Part shown: one piece after another, positions 47,777 through 55,442 of the stretch | How positions within the stretch are numbered: position 1 is the stretch's first letter | Layout: the number at the start of each line of letters is the position of its first letter | DNA from: Streptomyces althioticus | Lineage (GTDB): Bacteria > Actinomycetota > Actinomycetes > Streptomycetales > Streptomycetaceae | DNA length: 64,000 nucleotides | NCBI GenBank assembly: GCA_014649355.1 | Contig: BMSW01000004.1 | Span: 326,608 to 390,607 of the forward strand | Reading direction: 5' to 3' | The notes under the pieces: generated by a model | What the model was told of the DNA's origin: nothing | The model's database searches: none | The model's input: only the letters and a program-made list of their open reading frames with translations | Made by a program: the position numbers and the translations under genes

Positions 47777-49090
47777 ATGACCGCGACGGGGGAAGACCAT
47801 GTGACGGCCCGGGGAGGGCCCTGGTGGTGGGAGCGGCGGCGCAGTGCCGTGCTCGATGTGGGGCTCGCGGCGGTGTCCGCGCTGGAGTGCGGGGTGGAGG
47901 GGGTCCCGTTCGCGTGGGAGGCGGGGGTCCCGGTCGCCGTGGGGGTGTTGTTCGGTCTCGCGGCGGGGTCGGTGTTGCTGGTGCGGCGGCGGTGGCCGAT
48001 CGCGGTGGTGCTGGTGGCGATCGCGGTGACGCCGGCCGCGATGGGGTTCCTGCTGGGGATCGTGGGCCTGTACTCGTTGGCTGCTTCGGATCTGCCGCGC
48101 CGGATCATCGGGTCGCTGGCGGGGATGCAGTCGGTGGGTGTGCTGATCGTGATGTTCGTGCGGATGCGGCAGGACATCGCGCGGGGGGACGTGGATGTCG
48201 GTGACTGGCTGGTGCCGTTCGCGTCGGTGACGATGGCGCTGGGTGTGACGGCTCCGCCGGTGCTGCTGGGGCTGTACGTGGGGGCGCGGCGGCGGCTGAT
48301 GGAGAGTCTGCGGGAGCGGGCGGACAGTCTGGAGCGGGAGCTTCAGTTGCTCGCGGAGCGGGCGGAGGAGCGCGCGGAGTGGGCGCGGGGTGAGGAGCGG
48401 ACGCGGATCGCGCGGGAGATGCACGACGTGGTGGCGCATCGGGTGAGTCTGATGGTGGTGCATGCGGCGGCGTTGCAGGCGGTGGCGCGGAAGGATCCGG
48501 AGAAGGCGGTGAAGAACGCCGCGCTGGTGGGGGACATGGGCCGGCAGGCGCTGACGGAGCTGCGGGAGATGCTCGGGGTGCTGCGGGCGGGCGGGGACGC
48601 GGTGCGGTCCCGGTCGGAGGGTGCGTCGGTGCCGTTGGCGGCGGTGGGGGCGGCCGCGGCGGCCGCGGCGTCGCGGGTGGCGGTGGAGGAGCCGGCGGAG
48701 GGGCCGTCGCTGGCGGAGATCGACGAGTTGGTGGGGCAGTCGGCGGCGGCGGGGATGGTGGTGGATCTGTCGGTGGAGGGGGAGTACCGGTCGTATGCGC
48801 CGGAGGTGGAGGCGACGGCGTACCGGGTGGTGCAGGAGGCGTTGACGAACGTCCACAAGCATGCGGCGGGTGCGAAGACGTATGTGCGGCTGGCGCATCG
48901 GGTGTCGGAGATCGCGATGCAGGTGGAGAACGAGCCGCCGTCGGGGGTGGGTTCGTCGGCGGGGTTGCCGTCGGGGGGCAACGGTCTGGTGGGGATGCGG
49001 GAGCGGGTGTCGGCGCTGGGGGGTGTGTTCGTGTCGGGGCCGACGGACGCGGGGGGTTTCCGGGTGTCGGCGGTGATTCCGGCGGCGTAG
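47777..49090 (+). CDS. Orphan sensor histidine kinase (HisKA_3/NarL-type partner class)
   Basis: A 437-residue kinase. An N-terminal region of four to five membrane helices (VPVAVGVLFGLAAGSVLL, WPIAVVLVAIAVTPAA, and more) with little extracytoplasmic part suggests sensing in or at the membrane. A coiled linker (SLRERADSLERELQLLAER) leads to the HisKA_3 box REMHDVVAHRV (phospho-His216). The HATPase has EALTNVHKHA and a late GLVGMRERV. Such kinases pair with LuxR-type regulators, but no response regulator adjoins it. The regulators at 26135 and 34654 are orphans in this window; only the latter could be phosphorylated. Confidence 0.9.
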   Translation: MTATGEDHVTARGGPWWWERRRSAVLDVGLAAVSALECGVEGVPFAWEAGVPVAVGVLFGLAAGSVLLVRRRWPIAVVLVAIAVTPAAMGFLLGIVGLYSLAASDLPRRIIGSLAGMQSVGVLIVMFVRMRQDIARGDVDVGDWLVPFASVTMALGVTAPPVLLGLYVGARRRLMESLRERADSLERELQLLAERAEERAEWARGEERTRIAREMHDVVAHRVSLMVVHAAALQAVARKDPEKAVKNAALVGDMGRQALTELREMLGVLRAGGDAVRSRSEGASVPLAAVGAAAAAAASRVAVEEPAEGPSLAEIDELVGQSAAAGMVVDLSVEGEYRSYAPEVEATAYRVVQEALTNVHKHAAGAKTYVRLAHRVSEIAMQVENEPPSGVGSSAGLPSGGNGLVGMRERVSALGGVFVSGPTDAGGFRVSAVIPAA

Positions 49091-49112
49091 GTCTGTCGGT
49101 GTGCGGCGGGGG

Positions 49113-49607
49113 TCAGCCGGCGGTGAGGCGTTGGGGTGTGGTGCCGGAGATCAGGGTGGCGAGGGCGTGGTCGATGTCGGGGCCGAGGTACCAGTCGCCG
49201 GTGTGGTCGAGGGCGTAGACGCGGCCCTGTGCGTCGATGGCGAGGAGTGCCTGGGTGTCGGGTTCGGCGCCGAGGGGGCAGACCTCGGTGTCGAGGGCGC
49301 GGCCGAGGTCGCCGAGGGTGCGGGCGAGGTGCAGTCCGTGCAGGGGGTCGATGTGGAGCGGGGTGGGGGCGATCTGGCGGCCGGGTCCGGTGGGCCGGAT
49401 GTGGAGTCCGCCGAATTCGGCCCAGGCCTCGACGGCGGCGGGGAAGACGGTGTGCCGGTGTCCTGCGGGGGAGGTGTGGTCGCGGAGGATGTCGGCCCAG
49501 ATCTCGGCCTGTTTGATGTCCCAGCGTCCGGGCTGCCATCCGGCGGCGCGCAGTGCGGCGTCTACGGGGACGGCGAACCTGGTGGTAGAGGTGCGGTCGG
49601 TGTGCAT
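49113..49607 (-). CDS. SUKH-3 domain immunity-type protein
   Basis: A 164-residue protein that is one SUKH-3 domain, a member of the SMI1/KNR4-like immunity superfamily. Features: LRAAGWQPGRW near the start, VFPAAVEAWAEFGGLHI, and RVYALDHTGDWYLGPDIDHALATLI at the end, which is the strongest family match. SUKH proteins usually neutralise nucleic-acid-targeting toxins. No signal peptide. It lies 44 bases after the YwqJ-type deaminase on the same strand, so the pair reads as deaminase plus immunity. Confidence 0.85.
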   Translation of the reverse strand: MHTDRTSTTRFAVPVDAALRAAGWQPGRWDIKQAEIWADILRDHTSPAGHRHTVFPAAVEAWAEFGGLHIRPTGPGRQIAPTPLHIDPLHGLHLARTLGDLGRALDTEVCPLGAEPDTQALLAIDAQGRVYALDHTGDWYLGPDIDHALATLISGTTPQRLTAG

Positions 49608-49651
49608 CGGCCCTTCGTTCGTCGAGGTCGTGTGGTGGTGCGGGGGGTGGT

Positions 49652-50182
49652 TCAGCCGTCGGTGGCGGCGGGGTCGACCGTGCGGACGCCGAAGTGGGCG
49701 GTGAGGGCGGTGCAGGCGCGGCAGGGGGCGGCGTAGCTGCCGTGGAGGGGGTCGCCGTCCTCGCGGATGCGGCGGGTGGTGAGTTTGGCGTGCTTGAGGG
49801 CTTTGCGGGCCTCGCCGTTGGTCATGGGTTTGCGGGCGGCTCTTTTGCTGCGGGCGGCGTCGGCGGTGGCGATGTGCCGGGAGATGAGGATGGTTTCGGC
49901 GCAGCGTCCGGTGAAGCGGTCGCGTTGGTCGCTGGTGAGGGTGTCGAGGAAGTCCTGGACGAGTGGGTGGAGTGCGGGGGGTGTGTCGCCGCGGGCGGCG
50001 GTGCCGGTGAGGGTGGCGCCGCGGACGGAGAGGGCGGCGGCGATGGTGGGGAGGATGCCGTCGCGGCGGTGCCGGAGGGTGGGCGCGGGGGTGGTGTCGG
50101 TGGCGCTCCAGCCGATGCGGGGGTCGCCTGAGCGGGGGTCGCCGGTTGGTCCGGTGTGCGTCCCCGTCTGCGTCGCGTTCAT
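49652..50182 (-). CDS. YwqJ-like deaminase-fold protein
   Basis: A 176-residue protein with a deaminase-fold core. The zinc motif is GRCAET (C94-A-E96) and SYAAPCRACTAL (C154, C157), the CxE...PCxxC form of YwqJ-type polymorphic-toxin deaminases. The first 70 residues are Thr/Pro-rich and disordered. No LXG, RHS, PAAR or signal sequence is present. I chose the ATG at 50182 with GGAGGGG upstream; an ATG at 50191 sits too close to that site. Substrate (nucleic acid or nucleotide) unknown. Followed by a SUKH-3 gene. Confidence 0.8.
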   Translation of the reverse strand: MNATQTGTHTGPTGDPRSGDPRIGWSATDTTPAPTLRHRRDGILPTIAAALSVRGATLTGTAARGDTPPALHPLVQDFLDTLTSDQRDRFTGRCAETILISRHIATADAARSKRAARKPMTNGEARKALKHAKLTTRRIREDGDPLHGSYAAPCRACTALTAHFGVRTVDPAATDG

Positions 50183-50525
50183 GATCGTCATCCCCTCCCG
50201 AGCATCCCCCCGGTGGTCACAGAGTGCCAAATCGCGTGGCGGCTGGGGAAGCTGGGGCGGGGCGACACGCCAGGGCGGGGGCGGGCTGTCACGGTGGGGT
50301 GACGTGGGGTCACGGAAGCGGAGGGGCTGGTGACCGGTGCCCGGTGACCGGTGGGGGTGTACGGCATAGGCTGTCGGCACCGCGATCCGGCGGTGTTCCG
50401 TGTGTGGGCGCCGGGGGTTCGTGGTGGTGAAGCAGTCGAGACAGACGTGACAGTCGAATACGTTCCGTGACGGCCCTGACGGTGGGGCGGGCGGGGCGTA
50501 CAGAGTGCCGCAGGGGGCAACCGCC
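50183..50525. other. 343-base divergent promoter region of the SUKH/deaminase pairs
   Basis: It separates two divergent gene pairs. GGTGACCGGT occurs twice, at 50329-50338 and 50343-50352, with related GGTGAC and GTCACGG sequence just before them. These could bind a shared regulator. I found no credible gene. Confidence 0.45.
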
Positions 50526-51515
50526 ATGACGACAGGTCGGCTCGGGCAGACCGCCGCGCCGCCGAACGCGGCCTATGCCGGGCAGGTCGTGCACTTCCCG
50601 GATCCGGTGCGGGCGGCCCGTCACCCCAGAGGGGTGCGGGTGGACGAGCGTGGTTACCCCGACTTCTCGCCGTACGCGCGCGCGGCCGCGGAGATCGCGG
50701 ATCCGCCGGAGGGTTTCGGCGTGGACGAGCTGCGGCTTACGGACTACGTGTCGGCGAACGCGGCGCTGGCGGCGACGGGTCACGAGTTGTGGGACACGGT
50801 GCCGGCGGTGGCGACGCCGCATGGCTGGACGTGGCATCACGTGGCGGGGACGCGGCGTCTGGAGCTGGTGCCGGTCGAGGTGAAGGCGTTGCTGCGGCAT
50901 CACGGTGGTGTGGCGACGGCGGCGGTGGACCACGCGAAGCGGGGGACGCGGCCGTTGCAGGAGACGCGTCCGGCGCATTTCGGGCTGCCGAAGTCGGGTG
51001 TGGCGGTGACGGAGTCGCAGGTGCTGGGGGTCGAGGAGGATCTCGGGTACCGGCTGCCGGGTGCGTACCGGTCGTTCCTGAAGGCGGCGGGCGGGTGCGC
51101 GCCGGTGGGGACGGCGCTGGACGCGGAGCTGGGTCTGCTGGTGGACCAGCCGTTCTTCACGGTGCGGGACGAGGCCGCGGTCAACGACCTGGTGTATGTG
51201 AACAAGTGTCTGCGGGACCACCTGACGAAGGACTATCTGTGTGTCGCGTTCGTGCAGGGTGGTCTGCTGGCGGTGAAGGTGCGGGGCGAGCGGCAGGGGT
51301 CGGTGTGGTTCTGCGCGTACGACGATGTGCGGGACGTGGATCCGTCGTTGCCGCCGGCGGAGCGTGTGGAGCGGTTGCTGCTTCCGTGCGGTGAGGATTT
51401 CGACGTGTTCCTGTCGCGGCTCGCGGGGTCTCCTCCGGAGTTGGAGACGGTGGCGAATCTGATGGTGGACGGCGGGTTCGCGCGTGCCGTTCCGGTTTCT
51501 TCCGCGGGGGAGTGA
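50526..51515 (+). CDS. HNH (LHH-type) nuclease-like domain fused to SUKH domain
   Basis: A 329-residue two-domain protein. Residues about 25-130 resemble an LHH/HNH nuclease of the polymorphic-toxin type: GYPDFSPYA, then GWTWHHVAGTRRLELVP (H104, H105) and RHHGG (124-128). In active relatives a His precedes that last block; here the position reads Val-Lys (VEVKALL), so a metal ligand may be lost. Residues about 158-315 are a SUKH-1 (SMI1/KNR4) domain (VLGVEEDLGYRLPGAYRSFL). A toxin-like and an immunity-like domain in one chain is unusual. ATG chosen at 50526. The giant deaminase gene starts 10 bases downstream. Confidence 0.78.
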   Translation: MTTGRLGQTAAPPNAAYAGQVVHFPDPVRAARHPRGVRVDERGYPDFSPYARAAAEIADPPEGFGVDELRLTDYVSANAALAATGHELWDTVPAVATPHGWTWHHVAGTRRLELVPVEVKALLRHHGGVATAAVDHAKRGTRPLQETRPAHFGLPKSGVAVTESQVLGVEEDLGYRLPGAYRSFLKAAGGCAPVGTALDAELGLLVDQPFFTVRDEAAVNDLVYVNKCLRDHLTKDYLCVAFVQGGLLAVKVRGERQGSVWFCAYDDVRDVDPSLPPAERVERLLLPCGEDFDVFLSRLAGSPPELETVANLMVDGGFARAVPVSSAGE

Positions 51516-51524
51516 GTCGTAGCG

Positions 51525-54287
51525 ATGGTGACGTTTGCGCAGGCGCAGGAGCGCGCGGAGGAGTGGGTCAACGGGGATGTGCCCGCGTATCAGCACCGTG
51601 AGGTGCGGGTGCGGGAGTTCGGTCTGGGGTTCGTGGTGTGGGCGGAGGACCGTGCGGACGGTCCGCGTTCGGACGGCGGCGGGCAGCGGCTGGTGATCGC
51701 CCGGGACAGCGGTGAGGCCACGCTGTGGCCGGCGCTGCCGGTGGGTGAGGTGATCCGCCGGTACGAGGAGGAGTACGGGAGGGACGAGGCGGCGGCGGAG
51801 GAGCCGGCGCCCGAGCCTCCGGCGCGGGTGGACCTCAATCAGACGTCGTTTTTGCTGAGTCCTCCGGAGTGGTTGCAGGAGGCGGCGGACCGGCTGGGGA
51901 TCCCGGACCGGCGCGGTGAGACGTCGGGGGGTGCCGCCGGGGTGGCCTCGGACGGGCCCGCGCCGGCGTCGGCGGGGTCCGGTGCCGGGTCGGCGTCGGG
52001 TGCGGTGCCGGGGCAGGCGGGTGCGCCCGACGCGAGCTGGGCGTCGTCGTCCACGGGTGCGGGCCGGAGCGCCGACGGGGAGTCCCCGGCGGGTTCCGGT
52101 GCCTCGGCGTCCGCCTCCGACGGCAGTGGTTCGGCGTGGCCGGCGGCCGGTGGTGGTGCGGACGAGGGCACGCCGTGGGCCGGTACGGACACCACGGGCG
52201 ACGCGGGCGAGGACCGCTCGGTGCCGCTGCCGCAGACCGTGTACGCGCCGCAGGTGCGGGAGCCGGGCGAGGACGCTCCGGCGACGCCCGACGCGCAGAC
52301 GGCGCTGATGTCGGGTGGCTCCCAGCTGCCGCCGACGGCGGTCGCGCCGGCGGTCCGGCCGGGGCAGCCGGCTCCGCCGCCTCCCACCCAGGCGGGGCCC
52401 CCTGGGACGCCGCCGCCTCCCCACCAGGCGGGTGCCCCCGGTACCCCGGCGCCGGGTACGCCCGTGCCTCCGCAGGCTCCGGGCGCGCCGGACGCCGGTG
52501 ACATCGCGGACGCCGCGACCAGCAAGGCGACCCCGCCGCCGAAGCGGGGGCAGGGTCCGACGACCCCGCCGCCTCCGGGCGCGCCGGGGACGCCGGGCGC
52601 GCGTCCCGGCGGTACGCCCGCGCCCGCTCCCGCGCAGGGTGGGAGCGGTTATGTGCCCACGCAGCTCGTGTCGTCGCTGGGACCGGAGGGACCGGACGGC
52701 CCGGGGGGCGGGCAGACGCCTCCGCCGGGGGCGCCGACTCCGCCTCCGCCGGGTGCGCCCGGCACGCCTCCGGGTGGGGTGCATCACGCGGCGACGATGC
52801 TCGCCGATCCGAACAGCTCGGGCGCGGGCGTGCCCACGCCTCCGGGCCCGCCCGGTGCTCCGGGTCAGCCGGGCGCGCCTCAGCCTCCTGGTCCGCCCGG
52901 TGCCCCGGGGCAGCCCGGCCGGCCCGGCGCCCCGGGTGCTCCCGGCGCGCCCCAGCCGCCCGGTGCTCCCGGCACTCCCGGTCAGCCCGGGGCCTCCGGG
53001 GCGCCCCAGCCTCCGGGCCCGCCCGGTGCTCCGGGTGCCCCCGGTCAGCCCGGCGCGCCCCAGCCCCCCGGTGCTCCCGGTGCTCCCGGCGCCCCGGGCA
53101 ACGCTCCCGGCGCCCCGCCGGTGCACCACGCGGAGACCGTCCTGGCCGCGCCGCCCGTCGGCGGTCCGGGCGCGCCTCCGCCGCCGCCCGGTGCGCCCGG
53201 TACCCCGCCGATGGCGCCGCCCGGGGCGATGCCTCCCGGCGCCATGCCCCCGCCGGGTGCTCCCGCGCCGGGGCAGCCGCCGGCGTACGGCTATCCGCAG
53301 CAGCCGCCCGGTCAGCCGACCGTCGGCCCCGGCTACCAGGCCGTGCTGCGCTACCGCGCGCAGGACGGCTCCGAGCAGCAGCTGATCCGGCGTTCCGCGC
53401 CGGGCACCCCGCACCCGGAGTGGCAGATCTTCCACGAGCTGCGCGCGATGAACGTGCCGCCGAACCAGGTGCTGGAACTGCACACGGAGCTGGAGTCGTG
53501 CGAGCTTCCGGGCGCGTACTGCGCGCGGATGATCCGTGAGCAGTGGCCGCAGGCGCGCATCACGTCGATCGCGCCGTACGGCACGGACCACGCGAGCCGG
53601 CAGCAGGGCATGCAGCAGCTCCTGGCCCACCAGGGCGAGCTGCACCAGGTGGCGGACGGTCCCGCGCGTCCCGCCCCGGTGCGGGCGCCGATCCCGCCGG
53701 TGCAGCCGGCCCCGCCGATCCCGCCGGAGGCGATCGGGCAGGAGCTGGCGGCCGCGTTCGGGCCGGGCGTGTTCCGGTTCGAGCAGGCGGCGGTGTCCCG
53801 TCAGGGCGTGCCGCCGGTGGTGGCGCACACGCTGGTGACGGCGGGGCTGCCGACGGACATGGGGCCGTTCTTCTGGGCGCAGGCCCAGCCGGGCCGCCCG
53901 GTGCCGACGCTGGCGGAGCTGGCCGCGGAGCGGGGTGTGCAGCCGGCGCCGGACGCGGGCTCGTACCTGGTGATGGGCAGCGACTTCGGCAAGGCGGTCT
54001 GCGTGCAGTACGGCACGGCGAACATCGTCGCGGTGCCGGTGGAGGCCGGTCCGGGCGGTACGGCGGTGCCGCCGCAGTTCGTGAACACCGGGCTGCCGGA
54101 GTTCGCGCGCTGCCTGGCGCTGCTGGGCCGGATGTGGCGTCTGCGGTTCGGGCTGAACCAGGAGCAGGCGGGCCGCTGGACCGTCGACTTCCAGGCGCAG
54201 CTGGCCGCGCTGGACCCGGCGGCGCTGGGGTCGCCGGAGACGTGGTGGTCGGTGCTGCTGGAGCAGATGTGGGACGGGCTGCTGTGA
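51525..54287 (+). CDS. Imm35 - proline-rich linker - XOO_2897-like deaminase - SUKH-4 fusion
   Basis: A 920-residue protein. Residues 1-90 resemble YrhB/Imm35 (TFAQAQERAEEWVNG, GFVVWAEDR). Residues about 95-600 are disordered, Pro/Gly/Ala-rich and collagen-like in part. Residues about 604-700 match the XOO_2897-type deaminase: IFHELRAMNV, then HTE (653-655) with Cys659 and Cys666 in ESCELPGAYC, and ITSIAPYG. Residues about 730-920 look like SUKH-4 (FRFEQAAVS, SDFGKAVCVQYGTANIVAV). Two immunity-type domains thus flank a toxin-type enzyme in one chain. There is no signal peptide or secretion module. The stop is followed by a strong terminator. Confidence 0.82.
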   Translation: MVTFAQAQERAEEWVNGDVPAYQHREVRVREFGLGFVVWAEDRADGPRSDGGGQRLVIARDSGEATLWPALPVGEVIRRYEEEYGRDEAAAEEPAPEPPARVDLNQTSFLLSPPEWLQEAADRLGIPDRRGETSGGAAGVASDGPAPASAGSGAGSASGAVPGQAGAPDASWASSSTGAGRSADGESPAGSGASASASDGSGSAWPAAGGGADEGTPWAGTDTTGDAGEDRSVPLPQTVYAPQVREPGEDAPATPDAQTALMSGGSQLPPTAVAPAVRPGQPAPPPPTQAGPPGTPPPPHQAGAPGTPAPGTPVPPQAPGAPDAGDIADAATSKATPPPKRGQGPTTPPPPGAPGTPGARPGGTPAPAPAQGGSGYVPTQLVSSLGPEGPDGPGGGQTPPPGAPTPPPPGAPGTPPGGVHHAATMLADPNSSGAGVPTPPGPPGAPGQPGAPQPPGPPGAPGQPGRPGAPGAPGAPQPPGAPGTPGQPGASGAPQPPGPPGAPGAPGQPGAPQPPGAPGAPGAPGNAPGAPPVHHAETVLAAPPVGGPGAPPPPPGAPGTPPMAPPGAMPPGAMPPPGAPAPGQPPAYGYPQQPPGQPTVGPGYQAVLRYRAQDGSEQQLIRRSAPGTPHPEWQIFHELRAMNVPPNQVLELHTELESCELPGAYCARMIREQWPQARITSIAPYGTDHASRQQGMQQLLAHQGELHQVADGPARPAPVRAPIPPVQPAPPIPPEAIGQELAAAFGPGVFRFEQAAVSRQGVPPVVAHTLVTAGLPTDMGPFFWAQAQPGRPVPTLAELAAERGVQPAPDAGSYLVMGSDFGKAVCVQYGTANIVAVPVEAGPGGTAVPPQFVNTGLPEFARCLALLGRMWRLRFGLNQEQAGRWTVDFQAQLAALDPAALGSPETWWSVLLEQMWDGLL
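52738..53300 (+). repeat. Collagen-like Gly-Pro-Ala coding repeats
   Basis: Within the giant fusion gene, codons for GAPG, GPPGAPGQPG and PQPPGAPG units recur many times, densest at 52830-53115. The DNA is therefore a degenerate GC-rich tandem repeat, prone to length change. Confidence 0.85.
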
Positions 54288-54315
54288 GCCGCCGCCGCTG
54301 AAGGTGTGACCCGTG

Positions 54316-54351
54316 AGCCGGGCCCGGTCGTGACGACGACCGGGCCCGGCT
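54316..54351 (+). terminator. Terminator after the deaminase fusion gene
   Basis: Perfect hairpin with 16-base arms (AGCCGGGCCCGGTCGT and complement) and GACG loop, followed by TTCG, 29 bases beyond the stop. Confidence 0.85.
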
Positions 54352-54500
54352 TTCGTCTGCCCGCCCGTCGCGGGGCCCGCCGAGCGGAGTGTCGCGTTAT
54401 GAACACGTCCTCGCCATCGATCAAGATGTGCGCGATTCATCCCTTTTTGTGCTCGGTCGTCGTGCTGGGCTTCATGTCCGTCGGTGGAAGGGGTTCCAGG

Positions 54501-55391
54501 GTGAGCAGCAGCACATCGGTGTCGTCGCAGGGGTTCGAGATCGTCCGCCGGGGGCGCGGGTACCGCCCGCTCCAGGTGATCGCGTACGTCGAGGCGCTGT
54601 CGGACGACCGGGACGCCGCCTGGGAGCGCGCGGCGCGGCTGACCGTCCTGGCGCGGGAGATGGAGGAGGAGCTCGAACGGCTGCGGGAGCGGGCGGCCGG
54701 GCTGCCGGAGCAGACGTACGAGTCGCTCGGCGACGGGCCGCGGCGGCTGTTCCTGCTGGCGCTGGAGGAGGCCGTGGCCGTACGGGAGTCGGCGCGGCAG
54801 CACGCGCGGGACCTGGAGGACCTGGCGCGCGACGACGCCGCCGAGGTGGAGGGGGCCGCGCGGGCGTACGCGGCCACGCTGCGCGGCGTCGCCGACGAGT
54901 ACGCCCGGGAGCGGCTGGCCGCGGCGCGGGAGAAGGCCGACGAGATCCGTGTCGAGGCGCGGCTCGACGTGAAGGAGCGGCGCACCGAGGCGCTGGCGGA
55001 GGTGCGGCGGCTGCGGGAGCGCACCTCGGAGCTGCTCGCCGAGGAGGCCAGGGCGCAGGCGCAGCGGCTCGACGAGGTCGCCCGGGAGGAGGCGGCGCGG
55101 GCGGCGGAGCTGGACGCGCGGCAGACGGAGGCGGAGGAGCGCGCCGAGAAGGTGCTCGCGGAGGCGCGGCAGGCGTTCGCCGACGCGGAGGAGGCGGCCC
55201 GGCGCTGCGCGGACGAGGCGCGGGAGCGGGCGGCGGAGGTGCTGGCCGAGGCGCGGTCCCGGGTGGAGGGCGTCGAGCGGGAGACCGAGCGGGTGCTGCG
55301 GGAGCACGCCGACCGGCGGGAGGACGTGCAGATGCAGATGGACCACGTGTCCGCGAGCCTGAGCGCGCTGACCGGCCGCGCCGTGGAGTGA
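54501..55391 (+). CDS. DivIVA-like coiled-coil protein (cellulose-binding-protein type)
   Basis: A 296-residue protein. A short N-terminal DivIVA-like segment (SSQGFEIVRRGRGYRPLQVIAYVEAL) precedes about 230 residues of almost unbroken coiled coil rich in Ala, Arg and Glu (AAREKADEIRVEARLDVKERR). In Streptomyces such proteins, often labelled cellulose-binding protein, resemble the polarity scaffolds DivIVA, Scy and FilP, so a cytoskeletal role at hyphal tips or septa is possible. I chose the GTG at 54501 with GGAAGGGG upstream; an ATG at 54474 is an alternative. Lone gene, convergent with the symporter after it. Confidence 0.82.
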   Translation: MSSSTSVSSQGFEIVRRGRGYRPLQVIAYVEALSDDRDAAWERAARLTVLAREMEEELERLRERAAGLPEQTYESLGDGPRRLFLLALEEAVAVRESARQHARDLEDLARDDAAEVEGAARAYAATLRGVADEYARERLAAAREKADEIRVEARLDVKERRTEALAEVRRLRERTSELLAEEARAQAQRLDEVAREEAARAAELDARQTEAEERAEKVLAEARQAFADAEEAARRCADEARERAAEVLAEARSRVEGVERETERVLREHADRREDVQMQMDHVSASLSALTGRAVE

Positions 55392-55442
55392 CCCTTCCCG
55401 CGCGGCCGGCCGCTGTTGCCGCCGGTCGGTGTCCTCCGCCGG

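Noticed and set aside
49652..55346. 1,678-residue open frame antisense to the deaminase-fusion genes
   Set aside because: It consists of Arg/Pro/Gly-rich sequence opposite genes with clear domains; GC-rich repeats lack stops in this frame.
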